The position numbers and the translations under genes are program-made. From Lepisosteus oculatus (lineage: Eukaryota > Chordata > Actinopteri > Semionotiformes > Lepisosteidae), in the NCBI RefSeq assembly GCF_040954835.1, contig NC_090716.1, positions 15,995,275 to 16,059,274 on the forward strand: a stretch of DNA of 64,000 bases, in the 5' to 3' direction. The notes below the pieces were generated by a model, which saw only the letters and a program-made list of their open reading frames with translations, searched no databases and was not told where the DNA came from. Each line of letters opens with the position of its first letter. The stretch's first letter is position 1. Shown in pieces: positions 52,801 to 63,430 of the stretch.

Positions 52801-55800
52801 TTTTAAGCAAATTATTTAGTTTTGAAGTAGGAAAACAAATAGAGTACTTACATTTTCTGCATCAGGGATGTTGAGGAAGAATTCAGGATAAGTGTAGGAA
52901 ACGCCCACATTATTTACTGCCCAAGAGAGAGAAAAGCAAGTCAATCCTATAATTGCACATTAAGTCATGCCAAGCTATGGCAGCTCCTAAGGCAACTCTG
53001 GTCCTGAAGAGCAATGATCTAGTGTTTCTTACACATCTCCCTAAATCTCTTTTCAGAAGGACGGGAACATCAAGAATTTGTTCTGCTAGACAGGTAACTC
53101 CCACCCTTGGGTGCAGCTGGTTCTATGATAAGCGGATTGAAATTGTTGGGTGTTTGCTTGGGGAAGGATAACGGTAAGAAGGTCTACTTTTAGGGGGGTA
53201 TAAAGATAAGCATCTAATTTTGAAAGACACTGATGAACGTTTTAGAATTTTTATTCCTCACATTTTTTGCAATAACTTTCTGGTATAGAAAGAATGGATT
53301 CTTATGGACTCTTATGGGTGACAGCAGAAAAAATGCAGTGTGCATGAATATAAGTGTAGTACAGGAATCTCTAGATTGTCACTAGTGGACTACTAAGCAG
53401 TGCGTAGTGTTGAAAGATTTACGATTACCTAAAATAGTTAGATTGTCAACATCCTTGTTTAATGAAATTTTTTAATGACTTATACTTTCAAAACCTAAAG
53501 GTCGGCACTGACAAGTTCTGTATTAGCCGTCAGTAAATGACCCCTTCCAAAAATATTGAGAAACGTAGACTCCTTTTTTAACCACAAGATGGCACCCGTG
53601 CATTAAGTATGAAATCGCCACCCTCCCTTTGCCTATACCAAGACTAGTTTTCATAGAGGGAAACCACACCTAAGCAGCAAAGAATAAGCATTTTAATGTT
53701 TTTACACTGTTTTACATATAATATGCAAAAGAAAAAGAATTCAATAAAGATCGGTTTTCATTGTATCTCCTTTTGTAACAAAGCACGTAGTTAATTACAG
53801 AAGGCTTAGCTATCCCTGATACAGACAGAGACCCCATCACATTAGTCTTAAATTGAAAGAATTAAATTTTTACAAAAAAAGTTGAAAGCAGGAGCTATTT
53901 ATTCCATTTTAAGACGGGCTTCTTAAAAAAATTGTCACCTGGTGTGAAACAGACAGCAAACCATTAACCACCTTAATAAAAAATAATGCTTGCTGTATTT
54001 GAATATTTACATGCTGCAAAAAACACCTTCCAACTTCTGCCAATGACAAGTACTGCAATGAAAATGCCGTCGGTCCGGGTGATTGTAATTGTGTCCTCCT
54101 CAGAAATCTAATCATACAAGTTTCATGTTACTCCACACAATGTTTTGAGTTTTAATTTCCACATTGTGCTACCATTTTAATACATTGAGATCAAGAGCAT
54201 GTTCTTCATTACCAATGGGCATCAGATCAATTGAGGACACAGATTAGATACTATTGTACATTTTGAAAACATATAGTATTTACAGTAAATATATTCAGCT
54301 GATAAGTCATAAAAGATCATGCATCAATATAGAAATTAATGAGAAAGATTAATATTTACTGTATAAAACTATTTCACTCTTCATTTTTTACTATCTGCCC
54401 ATTGTCCATTTCCCCACACACGTGAGGTAATGAAATGGTCTCTGAATCATTTTGCACAATGAGGAGTCTTACTCACCCAAAACCCCGATGTCCAAACCAG
54501 TCAGACCCAGCTCAATCTTGCGGTAAATCTCACGTCCTTCCCCAAAATCCACAGCGATTGTTTTTGTCTCAACGCCGAATTGGCTTTCTGAGAAAACCAT
54601 AAAAGCAAAAGGGTGTAAGCACTCAGAAAGTCAACTGATCTTGGCGACCTGGCCTGATGTCTAACATTTCCTCCCTGAGAAAGTACAACTGAATGGTCTG
54701 TTAACCAGTCAATTGTAGCCTACAGTTTTGATATGGTTTAAAGTAGCATTAAAAAAAACTAGATCTTGTTCTAGTTCTTGTTCTAAAAGATTCATGGTAA
54801 AGACAAGGAGAAGCCTTTCAAAACAAATGATAGTCAATTGAGGTAGCTCCCAGGGAGTTAATCTGTTCTACATATACTGTATATAACTTGATGGGCTCAA
54901 TACAAAATAAAAATAAGACAACAGTGGAGACAAAAACTGAGACTCTAAGGACTTTACTATTTGTCAACTTTCAGCGTCTTGACATGTTGTGGACAGCTCT
55001 ATTTGGTCACATCTGTAAGGATCATTAAGGCACCGGCGGCCTATACTAACCCATGCTTACTGGGTTATTAGTCTTCGTTTTGCAGTAAAAAAACACCCTC
55101 TGTACCCAGATAGCAATTCTGAGAATAGTTCATATACAAGTTTGCCCTTTGACAACACACCTTCAGGACAAAGGAGAAAACAAAACAGATTTTATTATTC
55201 ATTGATTAACGTAGAATTGGGTAAAAAAATAAAACTGGAATATCCCTTACTGTTATTACTGCATGGGAAGGATGTCTGCAGCTCAGAAGGTGAACTGTTC
55301 CACCAATGTCCCTCACTTAAGAAAAGAGGTTGCACTGCTTGTGTGACACAAAAAGGGACCAGTTCTGTAATGTTTTGCAGTTAAAGCAGGTTCCTTTCAC
55401 TAATTACAGGAAAATGTGATCATTAAAAATCTTCCCAACGTGTGCAGCAGTTACAGATGAAATTGTTTTTAGTTCGATCGGGAAATCTAAAAGAGGCTGG
55501 TGTGCACACTACAAACATTGTGGTCCTGCAGTCTAGCGACTGTTTGGCCTCATAGGAGATTGTGCATGTAGAACAGCAGAAAGCCAGTTGAACATGGGGC
55601 AAGTGATCCTCAAACCAGGGGGTATATGATACTGCTCTGGTTTTGAGCAGTTCCACTGGAGTGAATGCAGGCAAGCCTCCAGTAGATGGCAGTGTTTCAC
55701 ACAAACACTGTCCAGACCCGTCAGCGTGCTGTCTGGAATTACAATTTTTAGAAGCCTTGTGATACTGCATGAACTGGGAGCATTTCTCAGTTCTACAAAT

Positions 55801-58800
55801 GAGGATTCAACAGACTTCTGTTGGTGGGGAAAAAAAAGGGTTGTCTATTACTATTATTACCCATTCCCTTATTTGGGCTATACATTTGGAAAAGGAGAAA
55901 TGCTGCACACCCATCAGTTTTGTAAGGTATAAAACCAACACTAACCCATTACAGAGATTGCTTTCCTACATAACCATGACTGATCTGTTTATTAAAGTAA
56001 CGCATGAACTCTTTGCTGTACCCTCAAGATTGGTGACTTAACAGAGACTCAAAATAAAAAGCAAAGTGAAGATGCCCATATGGGGACAAAGTCACTATAC
56101 TAAAATACACGTGGAAGCCGTTAGCTCCTTCAATATTCAAATCACATCGATGGGCCTGAAAAAAGATTGATTCATTGACTGATGAAATGCTGGGGGCAGT
56201 CTGACCAATAGTTTAATAAGGAAACGTAACATTTCACTCAGGGAGGAAAGGAAATTGCTTCATGTGCAACTGTTATGATGTACATGAACCTGCAACAAAA
56301 TGGTACTTGGATGATGCTAAACCTTGATACAAAATTACCTATATTGACCAGCAGGGGGGGCTGGTTTGTGCCACAAAAATGCCTTATGACTAGACCATTA
56401 CGTCCATGTGCAACTTTCCAATATGTAGGTCCAGAGCAAAGACCTGTGAACAGAACATGGATTCTGGCTACACACAACAGCACACATACAGTACTGAGAC
56501 ATGAGGCTGGAGGACTACAGGCTCAACTTTTTAATGCCAGAAATGACTGGACTGACTAGTGGGAAGCAGCACCATGATGGCTCATGCCTCTGTATGTCAC
56601 AGTGGACTAACACCAGCAGCTCATCAGAATCTGAGGTTATACAATGCTTTAAAAGGAGAACGAAAAATGGAGAGAAAAAAAACTTGCAAATTAATATGAC
56701 TTTGGAACCTCTGAGTAAGCATGTGATATTTTGTGGGTCATCAGACTAAGGAACAAACAGGTCTGCAGTTTTAATAATGACACATGCATGAAACCCTACA
56801 GAACTGGGATATAGAACACAGGAAAAAGAGCCATTTTCAAAGGGGACATATGGATAAGAAACTCATTACAACTGCAGCTTCCTGCTCTTGAATATGCTGA
56901 CACTGTCCACTCCACTGCATCTCCGACATGTCTCAATAAATTAGACTCGGTTTATTGTGGAGATTTGTCTTGCAGTGCAATTATAAACCTTGTCACTGTC
57001 ATGGGAGTAATAGTTTGAGATGGCTTGGTTCCTGTGACAGGGGACGGTTTTATGGAAAGCTTCTTAATTGTATCGACTTGCACAGTCCTCTCTCCTTGAA
57101 AACAAAACTTGTTGAAATAATTACAAAATAATACCATAGGAAGTTACATATGAGAAGCAGCCATTCGGAAACATCCAGCCTGTTTGGTAGTTAACGGATA
57201 ACTTATCCAAGGATCTTATCCAGATATTTCTTAAAAGATGCCAGGGTACTGGCTTAAGTGATTTAGCTAGGGAATTTGTTCGATAAACCTTTACGTTAAG
57301 TGCATTTTGTTCTCAGTTACAAACGCACAAAGAAACAAGGAAGAAGCCAGTGACTGAACCTGATTCACACCATTTCCAACCAACCTAGCATCCCCGAAAT
57401 TCTCTCATGCCCGTTTTCTACACAACTGGTCCATCTCTCAGCTATTAGCATTTTATTAACATTTGACCACACAGCTTCCAGGTTTCCTTATTTAAAGTAA
57501 ACTGAGGGGGGGGGGGAAAGGAGGAAGCACAGACTACAAATTAAATCCCTCATCAGCTGTAATTACAGAAGCTCCCTGGATCCTAGCATAGATTAAAAGT
57601 GGCCTGTAGTTATCCACAGAATGCAGCAACAACGTATAAAGGACTACTTCCTGTTCATACAAGAGACACTGAAGGCAGAAGGAAAATCCCATTCATGGCA
57701 AAGCGATCCAGAAGCTTCTTTCCCAGCAGCCCCTGCTCCATTGAGGAAACTGAGCGCCGCAGCCCCTTCCCACTGTGCCCATTCAGCCAGACTGCTGGAG
57801 CCAGCAGGGAGCGCGGTGCTTCTGACAAAGCGAAGCAGAGGGGGAGAGAATGACAACCGGGAAAGCGGAGGTAAATGGAAGGAGAAGGCTGAGGGGAGGT
57901 AGCTGCGTACAAAAAAAAGGGAGGGGGGGGGGGCGTAAATGTCACAGGCGGAGAGGAAAAAAAAAGCGAGTCGTGCAAACACGGCCATCTCAGCGCATCA
58001 CCTTGCCCTCTCTCGCTCCGGGCGAGCGCGCCCCTCGAGGGAAAGGCCTCCGACACCGAACCCCCAGCGAGGGAGCGAGCCGAGATCCTCCTCTTACCAA
58101 AGTCTTTCCATGACGATCAAGCCGTCGGAGGGATTCTGAGCTTCTATGCGGGGGGGGGGGGATTGGCACGAACAAATCACTGGCTCAAAGCACAGTGTAC
58201 CGTGCCTGAGCACATGTAGTCCTCATGGCGATCGACAACACTTTCATGCCATTTAAGGATGCACTCGTACCAACACTATGATTTAAAACCCACTAGATTT
58301 TAAGGGCTGGAATCACAAACACATCAGCGGGCAGCTGTGAAGGAGGAGAGCATAGCTTTGCAGTTTGCAAACAGGCAATGGCAGGACTGGAAATCTGGTA
58401 ATCAGTCAAAGGATTCTCTTAATATTGCAGTTTCAGGAGTTCTCAGCAAAACTGTTTGATACCTGAAATGGGCACAATCCTACTAAAACATTAATTGCAC
58501 CATAAAATCAAATAAACAGCAGCAGATTGTAATTCGAACACTTTTCAAGGACAACAGTCAAATGTGATGAAACACAGTTGGGGTTAAGGGCCTTACTCAG
58601 GGGCCCAACGGAGTAAGATTCCTCTGCTGGCCACTGGATACGAACCAACAACCTTCCAGCCACAGGCGCAGATCCTGAGCCACAGAGCACCGCCCCGCCC
58701 CTAACCTATGGCCAGGCAAGCAGCAGGTCTGTGGGACATGAGTGTACAGTGAAGTTCGCCATGTAACAGTTCCAGGTCCTGTGTCACTAAGACTGTTCAT

Positions 58801-61800
58801 CCAATTGTCTGATGTCTGAAGCAGAAAAGGCAGGAGTGAAACCAAGTGATTGAGAGCTGATTCAATCCGGGTGTTCCTTCACTGCCCTCGCCAGTGATCT
58901 GCAGCAGCAGCACAGGCCTCTACTATTTGCTCTCCAGGCAGAATCTACCCCCTGAGTCAGGTGCTGCAGAATTCAGAACAGCACTAGGAATCTAATGCTT
59001 GGTTGTGACCCAGAAACAACTTAAGAACTAACTGCACTTGACTCAGTTGAGCTGCACTTGTCACTCAGCAGTACTTACTGTATTAATAGAAAAGTCAACA
59101 GTCTACAAACAAGTGCAAATCCAAACCTAAATCATACTAAGCATCGGAAGAAACTATTTATAGCATTTATATATCCACAATACTTTTGTGATTGAGATTG
59201 TGCTGCATTATGTCTTTGTAACAGATGCAATGACATTAACACATGACCTGTGTAGAGCCCTTATTTTCATTAACATTTGTGATCAGTGTTGCTGGTCTCA
59301 ACTGTGAAAGCCCCAGGCAAGCAGTGTGTGAGACCACCCCTGGAAGCCACACAAGTCATGATGTGCCTTTAGGGATTCAGACCTATTCCTCTTGAAGAAA
59401 CTGGACAAGCAAGTGCCTGTACACTGGAACCTGCTGTAGACTGGGATGAGTGGGGAAACTACAATATATGTCATAGGTTTTTCCACAATCTATAAAGTCT
59501 AAATATTCTTATAATTAGAAATGCTGCCTAATTAACCTTGGTCCTGTAGAGTACAGACTTCTAAGACTAAGTTTCATTATGCATTTGCACACAAAGTTTG
59601 ACATTTCTGAAAACTGAATACTGGGATCAGTGGTGTAAGAATACAATCGTGTCTGATGGTATAGCTCAATAGGCAACATTTCCAGCTGTGAATTGCCCTC
59701 TAAAATTGTATGCATATCACTTAAATCAACAAAACAACAATCATTTGTCTAATTTTCTACATAATTCAATTTCTTTCACAGCGAAATAATTTCAGATGCA
59801 CAACCACAGACGTAAGATGTTCAAATATCTTTTCGGTCTTTTCTAATCCTTTTTCATATAGCTTTGATCAAAACTGGATTGCTAATTTAATGTACCCAAC
59901 GTATATTATGAAGCTACCAGCAACCTCCAGTTTAATACCAAAATAAAACTAAATCCTGACTCTGCATGAGCTGTTAAGAGACGTGAATGACCACACCCGT
60001 GTCACTAGATGAAATTCTGTGTTCCATCACTGCTAACATGTAAACTGCACCTCTAACCAAACAAATTGGGCCCTTTTAAATCTATTTTTTCCCCCAATAC
60101 TCAACTGATTTTAAGCAATGGAAGTTTTTTTCAGCTTCCAAAAAATTAACTACACTCTGAAGTAAAACCTTCACCTTTGTATACCTCTAAAAAGATTTCA
60201 AAGAGACTGGAACTGCACAACGAAGATTTTATATGAAAAACAGGGCAAACTGTATTAAAAGATCACAACTGACATTTAAAAAGGTCTGGAATTCAACCAT
60301 TTGCAAACACAATAGGCGTGTAACAGGCATGCTACTTGTTTTATTTTTCCCTTTATTAGTGGTCTAGCAGTTTGGCAGCACTCCTGAAGCAGCCTCACGC
60401 TGGAACGGTCGTGACTGCTGGCGCGGCACGCGTGCGGACACGCCGGCACGCCGCTCCCAGAGCTCCGGATCCGAAATACCACTTCTGCGCTCCCCAGCGG
60501 GCCTGTGGCAGGCAGGATGCACAGCTGGCTGAACGCCTGCCTTTCAACAGCGCTAAAAATAGCTGCGGCTCATTTGCATCAGCCTGAGTGACATTCATTC
60601 AGGAGACGCCTCGCACACGAGCGCTGTGCCGTCGCATCACGACGCGCGGGGCACACACTCGCTGACTCGAGCACACGCGCACGAGCCAGGCCTCCGAAAG
60701 GGCCTTTCAAAAGGTAAATGCCAGGGAGGAAATCTCTTTGCTAGAAGCTTCTTCCCAGCTTTCACTCCAGGGCAGAAGGAAGACTGCAGCCAAAAAGAGA
60801 ACACCCACCATCCTAACAGCTTCCTAGGCCCCGGCCCTTCAGAGTCTAATTAATGGAACCACACATTTGTGAACAATTCAGAGCATGCTTATAAAGGGGG
60901 CTTCATTTGCACACTTCTTAAGAAAAGGCTGCATCATGTCTGACCATCTTGGATACTCCGAAAACAGAAAATTGAAGAAAATGCACTCTGCTCCCATTTT
61001 CTCAAATTCTGGAGCTGGAGATTTTTAGGTCACTTTATTACCTAAACATAGAATGATTTAAAGATCCTACAAATTAATGAGACTGCAAGCCCTGGGTTTC
61101 ATCTTTAAACTGGATGAAAAGAAGGTTGATTGTTAAGGTTAGTTCCCTCTCAGAGGGAGACTAAAAGGAGATCTACAAATTCAACAAAAACATCTTATGT
61201 TCATCTTCAGACAGTGTGTAATCTATCACAGTAATTGACGATGGTTTGAAAACCTGAATCTCGTTCGAAGACGTTATCCTTATCCGATACTCCTGGGTAA
61301 GTAAGGTGTTGCAACCCTCTGAGCTTACTTATACATGACTATTATTGTAACCTCAGATAGAGCCTTTACTGAGCAATATAACATTCTTCATGTGACAGCT
61401 TGACTGACAACAAGATCAAAAGTTTCTAACTTCTGTCAAGGACTTGATTTCAGAACCATCAGCAGCTACACTGAATTCATGGAGCTTGAAGTGGATGTTG
61501 GATGTCTGTGAACATGACCACAGTCTTGCTGCAGTTTCACATATAATCTGATTAAGAGTCAAACACTTAGGGTCTCAGCACAGAACTATGTGGAAGATGA
61601 GTTGGACTAGATATTTAAAGCATCCAAAATTAACTCCCATTACCCAAACAGTAGACAAACCAACGAAGAGAAGTAACAGCCATTCTTGTATAATTTCTCA
61701 CATGATCAAGTATGGTGCTGCTATTGAAAGTATCAAAATCTGCATGTAAACCATGAGGAATATTAAGTGAAAGAATCAAACCATCTTAATAAGGAGAGCT

Positions 61801-63430
61801 AACACGGACTGAAAAAGTTAGGAGATTTAAGATGAGATCATAGAGCTGTCCAGAATTCTTGCCAGAAATGCAAATTGAAAATAAAATGGTAGCTAACTAC
61901 TAGAAAGTCTGGGAAAGTCTTCATAAAGCTGGGGGCATTTTGAAAGTCTAGCTCACAATGTGAAAGAGGCTGTTTGGCTGCAAGCCTTTAAAAAAGCCTC
62001 CAATTGAGCTTCATTCTCAGATAACTATCCACACCAAAATAACTTTCAATGAGAAGCTACTTGAAAACAATTCTTGCAATTAAATGTTTTGTTTGTAAAT
62101 GCTTCTAAATGTTTAAAAATGTAAACCGGGTTCTTTACACCTGTCAGTAATTTGTCTGACATATACAGAAATGCTTCAATACCTTTTCATCCATTATCCC
62201 GTATTGCAACCCAAATCTTCATAAAGAATTCCAAGACTTTTATATCCTACAGACTGACTATTCATTCATCATAGCTGCTGCACTAAGGAGAGACACGGCA
62301 AGCCAGGAGCTATCCCAGGGCACAGGTAAAAAAACACACACCCAGCCAGCATTATCTTTGGAATTTGGAAGGTAGAAACAAGCAGCTGGAGAAAGCCCAA
62401 GCAAACCCCACCCAGGACTGCATGTAGCACAAGGCGACTGTGAGCCATCACTGTGCTGCCCTCACCCAGAGGATTACATACAAGATTCAGACTCACCGAG
62501 AGATTTGGAAACCAGGTCCAGTTTTTCCTGAGATCTACTGATGAGAAAGATGAAAAAACCCCGTCGAGCCAGCTGAAAGAAAAAGCACAAGATTATATGC
62601 CTGTTGCCAAGAGCAGTCATAGAACACAGAATACCAGCACACTCAGATAGAGGTACTTCTCCTCTAAACAATGTTCCTCAAGGTCCTGTTAAATCAAATT
62701 CAGTATTCTTCAGTTAAAGATTGATCATATGTGTCTGAAGGATTTAGTACCAAAAAAACCCTAAAGGTTCTTAATAAGGAACATCAATATATACAGGACA
62801 CTTCAAAACTCTTTAAATTGGAAATGCACATCCTTGTTGATACTGCAACAGTGTTTTTAATCACCATTTACCATCACTGAATGTTTTGTTTCATACACCA
62901 ATATTATATAAAAGACCATCTGAACACACGAAACTGTACATGTCTATCTAGGATGTCATATTTTGGACCTTATCAACAATATGTAATTAACTGCCGTTTT
63001 CACTTTTGGGATTTTCAAACTTGTCCCAGGTTAAACTTCTGAGTCACGGGGGTAATGTTCTCTGAGTAGAAACAGGATTGCAGTAGCTCAGCCCAAGATG
63101 GAGAGGACAGAGGGGGGCCTGTTGTCTGTTGAGGTGGAAGGGTGCTCACCCAGATTCTGCTGTTAGTAGATCTGAGGCACATCAGGGATTGAACACTCCA
63201 GATTAACAGAAAATGCGTAATTCCCAAATGGCACAGGATTTTCTGAAATTTAAGTGATCCATGCTTCTAAAACAAAAATAGCTTCTATTTACAGCACCAT
63301 TATGACACCCACCACCCTTGACTCTCTGAGCACTAAACCCCCCGTAAGTCTTGTGAATGGAGGGCAAAGCAGTGAAGTCCTACCTCCTCCGCGTAGGCTT
63401 TCCCTATTCCGTCTGTGGCTCCAGTGACAA
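37715..63430 (-). CDS. HSD17B12: Very-long-chain 3-oxoacyl-CoA reductase, exons 2-11 (5' partial)
   Basis: Ten exons join in frame: 63384-63430, 62497-62572, 54477-54587, 52852-52916, 52141-52185, 48975-49009, 43002-43083, 42029-42094, 40290-40439, 37715-37822. They encode 261 residues; about 50 N-terminal residues (exon 1, with the first membrane anchor) lie beyond the right edge. The enzyme is an ER-membrane short-chain dehydrogenase. It performs the second step of very-long-chain fatty-acid elongation, reducing 3-ketoacyl-CoA with NADPH, and in mammals can also reduce estrone. Visible SDR hallmarks are the cofactor motif TGATDGIG, NNVG, the catalytic Ser in NISSASG and the YSATK (YxxxK) pair. 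The C-terminus carries a hydrophobic segment and a dilysine-like tail, RQKEQ. All introns are GT-AG. Confidence 0.96.
37823..40289 (-). other. HSD17B12 intron 10
   Basis: About 2.5 kb, containing a Tc1-like relic (38870-39490) and a short GGAT/GGGT tract at about 38230. No exon. Confidence 0.85.
38870..39490 (+). mobile_element. Tc1/mariner-type transposase relic
   Basis: Reading the plus strand across frames gives ordered Tc1 transposase landmarks: HGLFSNESRF near 39009 (cf. FSDESRF), GGLGVKVWSGVF at about 39130-39165 (cf. GGGSVMVWGGI), TFQQDDKS near 39270 (cf. FQQDNA), ARVIKWL near 39300, TEHL-stop-DTLGHHV near 39335-39370 (cf. PIEHxWDxLGRRV), and a HRCTASIASNSGPT end (cf. RRCxACIxAxGGHT). 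Frameshifts and stops break the frame many times, so the copy is dead. Terminal inverted repeats were not delimited. It is antisense to HSD17B12 within intron 10. Confidence 0.8.
40290..40439 (-). CDS. HSD17B12: HSD17B12 exon 10
   Basis: Fifty codons: SVLPFFVATKMTKIRKPTLD, KPSPETYVRAELNTVGLEDQ, TNGYLPHAVM. It is close to human throughout (human SVLPYFVATKLAKIRKPTLD). Acceptor CCTAG, donor GTGAGA. Confidence 0.97.
40440..42028 (-). other. HSD17B12 intron 9
   Basis: About 1.6 kb. A CA repeat on the transcribed strand (41914-41929) lies about 100 bases after the donor. Nothing else is recognised. Confidence 0.85.
41914..41929. repeat. GT/CA microsatellite
   Basis: An eight-unit GT run continuing into GCGCGTG. 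In the HSD17B12 pre-mRNA sense it is CA-rich. Confidence 0.85.
42029..42094 (-). CDS. HSD17B12: HSD17B12 exon 9
   Basis: It encodes AFVDFFSRGLHAEYKSRGII plus VQ, matching human TFVDFFSQCLHEEYRSKGVFVQ. Phase 0 at both ends. Confidence 0.96.
42095..43001 (-). other. HSD17B12 intron 8
   Basis: About 0.9 kb, no feature recognised. Confidence 0.85.
43002..43083 (-). CDS. HSD17B12: HSD17B12 exon 8 (catalytic)
   Basis: It encodes SKGVILNISSASGMYPIPLL followed by TLYSATK. The Ser of ISSASG and the Tyr and Lys of YSATK form the SDR active site. Confidence 0.97.
43084..48974 (-). other. HSD17B12 intron 7
   Basis: About 5.9 kb. It holds one SINE (43345-43573) and a C-run (about 45919-45927). Frames such as 47062-47316 (+) have no recognisable product. 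Confidence 0.8.
43345..43573 (-). repeat. tRNA-derived SINE, minus orientation
   Basis: On the minus strand it opens with GGTGGCTCAGTGGTGAACAT then TGCTGCCTCAC (A-box head). It runs through a CCCGCAGTAGACTGACG / CCTGTCCAGGGTG tail and closes with GGTTAGGAAATGGACAGATG. It is the same family as 28848-29105, with internal loss around the B-box. Confidence 0.7.
48975..49009 (-). CDS. HSD17B12: HSD17B12 exon 7 (35-base microexon)
   Basis: It encodes MTRLVLPGMVE plus two bases of Arg, matching human MTQLVLPGMVER. Acceptor CCCCAG, donor GTGAGA. It is too short to appear as an ORF. Confidence 0.94.
50850..51070. promoter_or_regulatory. Intronic CpG-rich patch
   Basis: A dense CpG run (TCCGTGTCCGTGTGCTCGCT, CCGGCGCACAGCCGGGCTCG, CGTGCGCAAAG) stands in AT-rich intronic DNA. 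It could be an alternative promoter or enhancer; nothing in the sequence proves activity. It overlaps a chance 204-codon minus-strand frame (50522-51136). Confidence 0.35.
51440..51840 (+). repeat. Retroposon-like repeat with SINE/LINE-type tail
   Basis: It includes GGTGGCACTATTTCGTCTGG, CATGATCTGGAGATCAGGGA, TGCTGTCCTTCGGATTTCA and GCCGTCATGCATCACCCAGG. It ends AAAGCAATATATAAATGCAA then an AATTAT-rich end, the 'gcactatataaatgtaa' tail of fish retroposons. The family name is not assigned. Confidence 0.6.
52141..52185 (-). CDS. HSD17B12: HSD17B12 exon 6 (45 bases)
   Basis: It encodes VINKMINVNITSVCQ, matching human VIKKMININILSVCK. Both ends are phase 0; acceptor TTTCAG, donor GTAATA. Confidence 0.95.
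52186..52851 (-). other. HSD17B12 intron 5
   Basis: 666 bases, no feature recognised beyond a short T-run near 52503. Confidence 0.85.
52852..52916 (-). CDS. HSD17B12: HSD17B12 exon 5
   Basis: It encodes NNVGVSYTYPEFFLNIPDAE plus N, giving VNNVG with the split Val. NNVG is the conserved SDR structural motif. Acceptor GGGCAG, donor GTAAGT. Confidence 0.96.
52917..54476 (-). other. HSD17B12 intron 4
   Basis: About 1.6 kb, AT-rich, no feature recognised. Confidence 0.85.
54477..54587 (-). CDS. HSD17B12: HSD17B12 exon 4
   Basis: It encodes SQFGVETKTIAVDFGEGREI, then YRKIELGLTGLDIGVL, with split codons at both ends. VETKTIAVDF matches human VETRTIAVDF. It is 7.9 kb away from exon 3, the longest intron. 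Confidence 0.96.
57506..58161. repeat. Three poly-G runs
   Basis: Runs of 11, 11 and 12 G lie at 57506-57516, 57923-57933 and 58150-58161 on the plus strand, flanking the CpG island. Confidence 0.85.
57970..58140. promoter_or_regulatory. Intronic CpG island, possible alternative promoter
   Basis: CpGs are far denser than in the flanks (e.g. TCCGGGCGAGCGCGCCCCTC). On the minus strand, the same strand as HSD17B12, ATGGAAAGACTTTG is followed by a good donor, GTAAGAGG, at 58097. Joining it to exon 4 would create an immediate stop, so it could only act as a non-coding first exon. No transcript evidence is available. Confidence 0.35.
58571..58700 (-). repeat. tRNA-derived SINE head, minus orientation
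   Basis: The minus strand reads TGCTCTGTGGCTCAGGATCT (A-box) and GGTTGTTGGTTCGTATCCAG (B-box, GGTTCGTATCC), then GTAAGGCCCTTAACCCCAAC. This is the second tRNA-SINE family, also seen at 32301-32520. Confidence 0.75.
60400..60690. promoter_or_regulatory. Intronic CpG-rich block with MEF2 and octamer sites
   Basis: CpG-dense DNA (GCGCGGCACGCGTGCGGACA, CGTCGCATCACGACGCGCGG) encloses CTAAAAATAG at about 60552-60561, a full MEF2 consensus, and ATTTGCAT at about 60571-60578, a reversed POU octamer. The pairing suggests an enhancer or promoter. Function is inferred. Confidence 0.4.
62497..62572 (-). CDS. HSD17B12: HSD17B12 exon 3
   Basis: It encodes LARRGFFIFLISRSQEKLDL and five more residues, ending in a split codon. 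LISRS..KLD matches human and sits at the NADP-specificity strand. Acceptor TTTCAG, donor GTGAGT. Confidence 0.96.
62573..63383 (-). other. HSD17B12 intron 2
   Basis: 811 bases, no feature recognised. Confidence 0.85.
63384..63430 (-). CDS. HSD17B12: HSD17B12 exon 2 (cofactor-binding motif)
   Basis: It encodes VVTGATDGIGKAYAEE, the TGxxxGxG NADPH motif; the first Val codon is split, with its G in exon 1. Acceptor GTCTAG, donor GTAGGA. Confidence 0.95.

Larger units (their letters stand above)
54588..62496 (-). other. HSD17B12 intron 3
   Basis: About 7.9 kb, the longest intron. It contains two CpG-rich islands (57970-58140 and 60400-60690), three G11-12 runs and a SINE (58571-58700). Long introns early in a gene often hold regulatory DNA; here that is inference from composition. 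Confidence 0.8.

Noticed and set aside
57599..57902. Two overlapping plus-strand frames beside the intronic CpG island
   Set aside because: They are in different frames of the same GC-rich segment, with no homologue recognised; kept only as context for the CpG-island finding.
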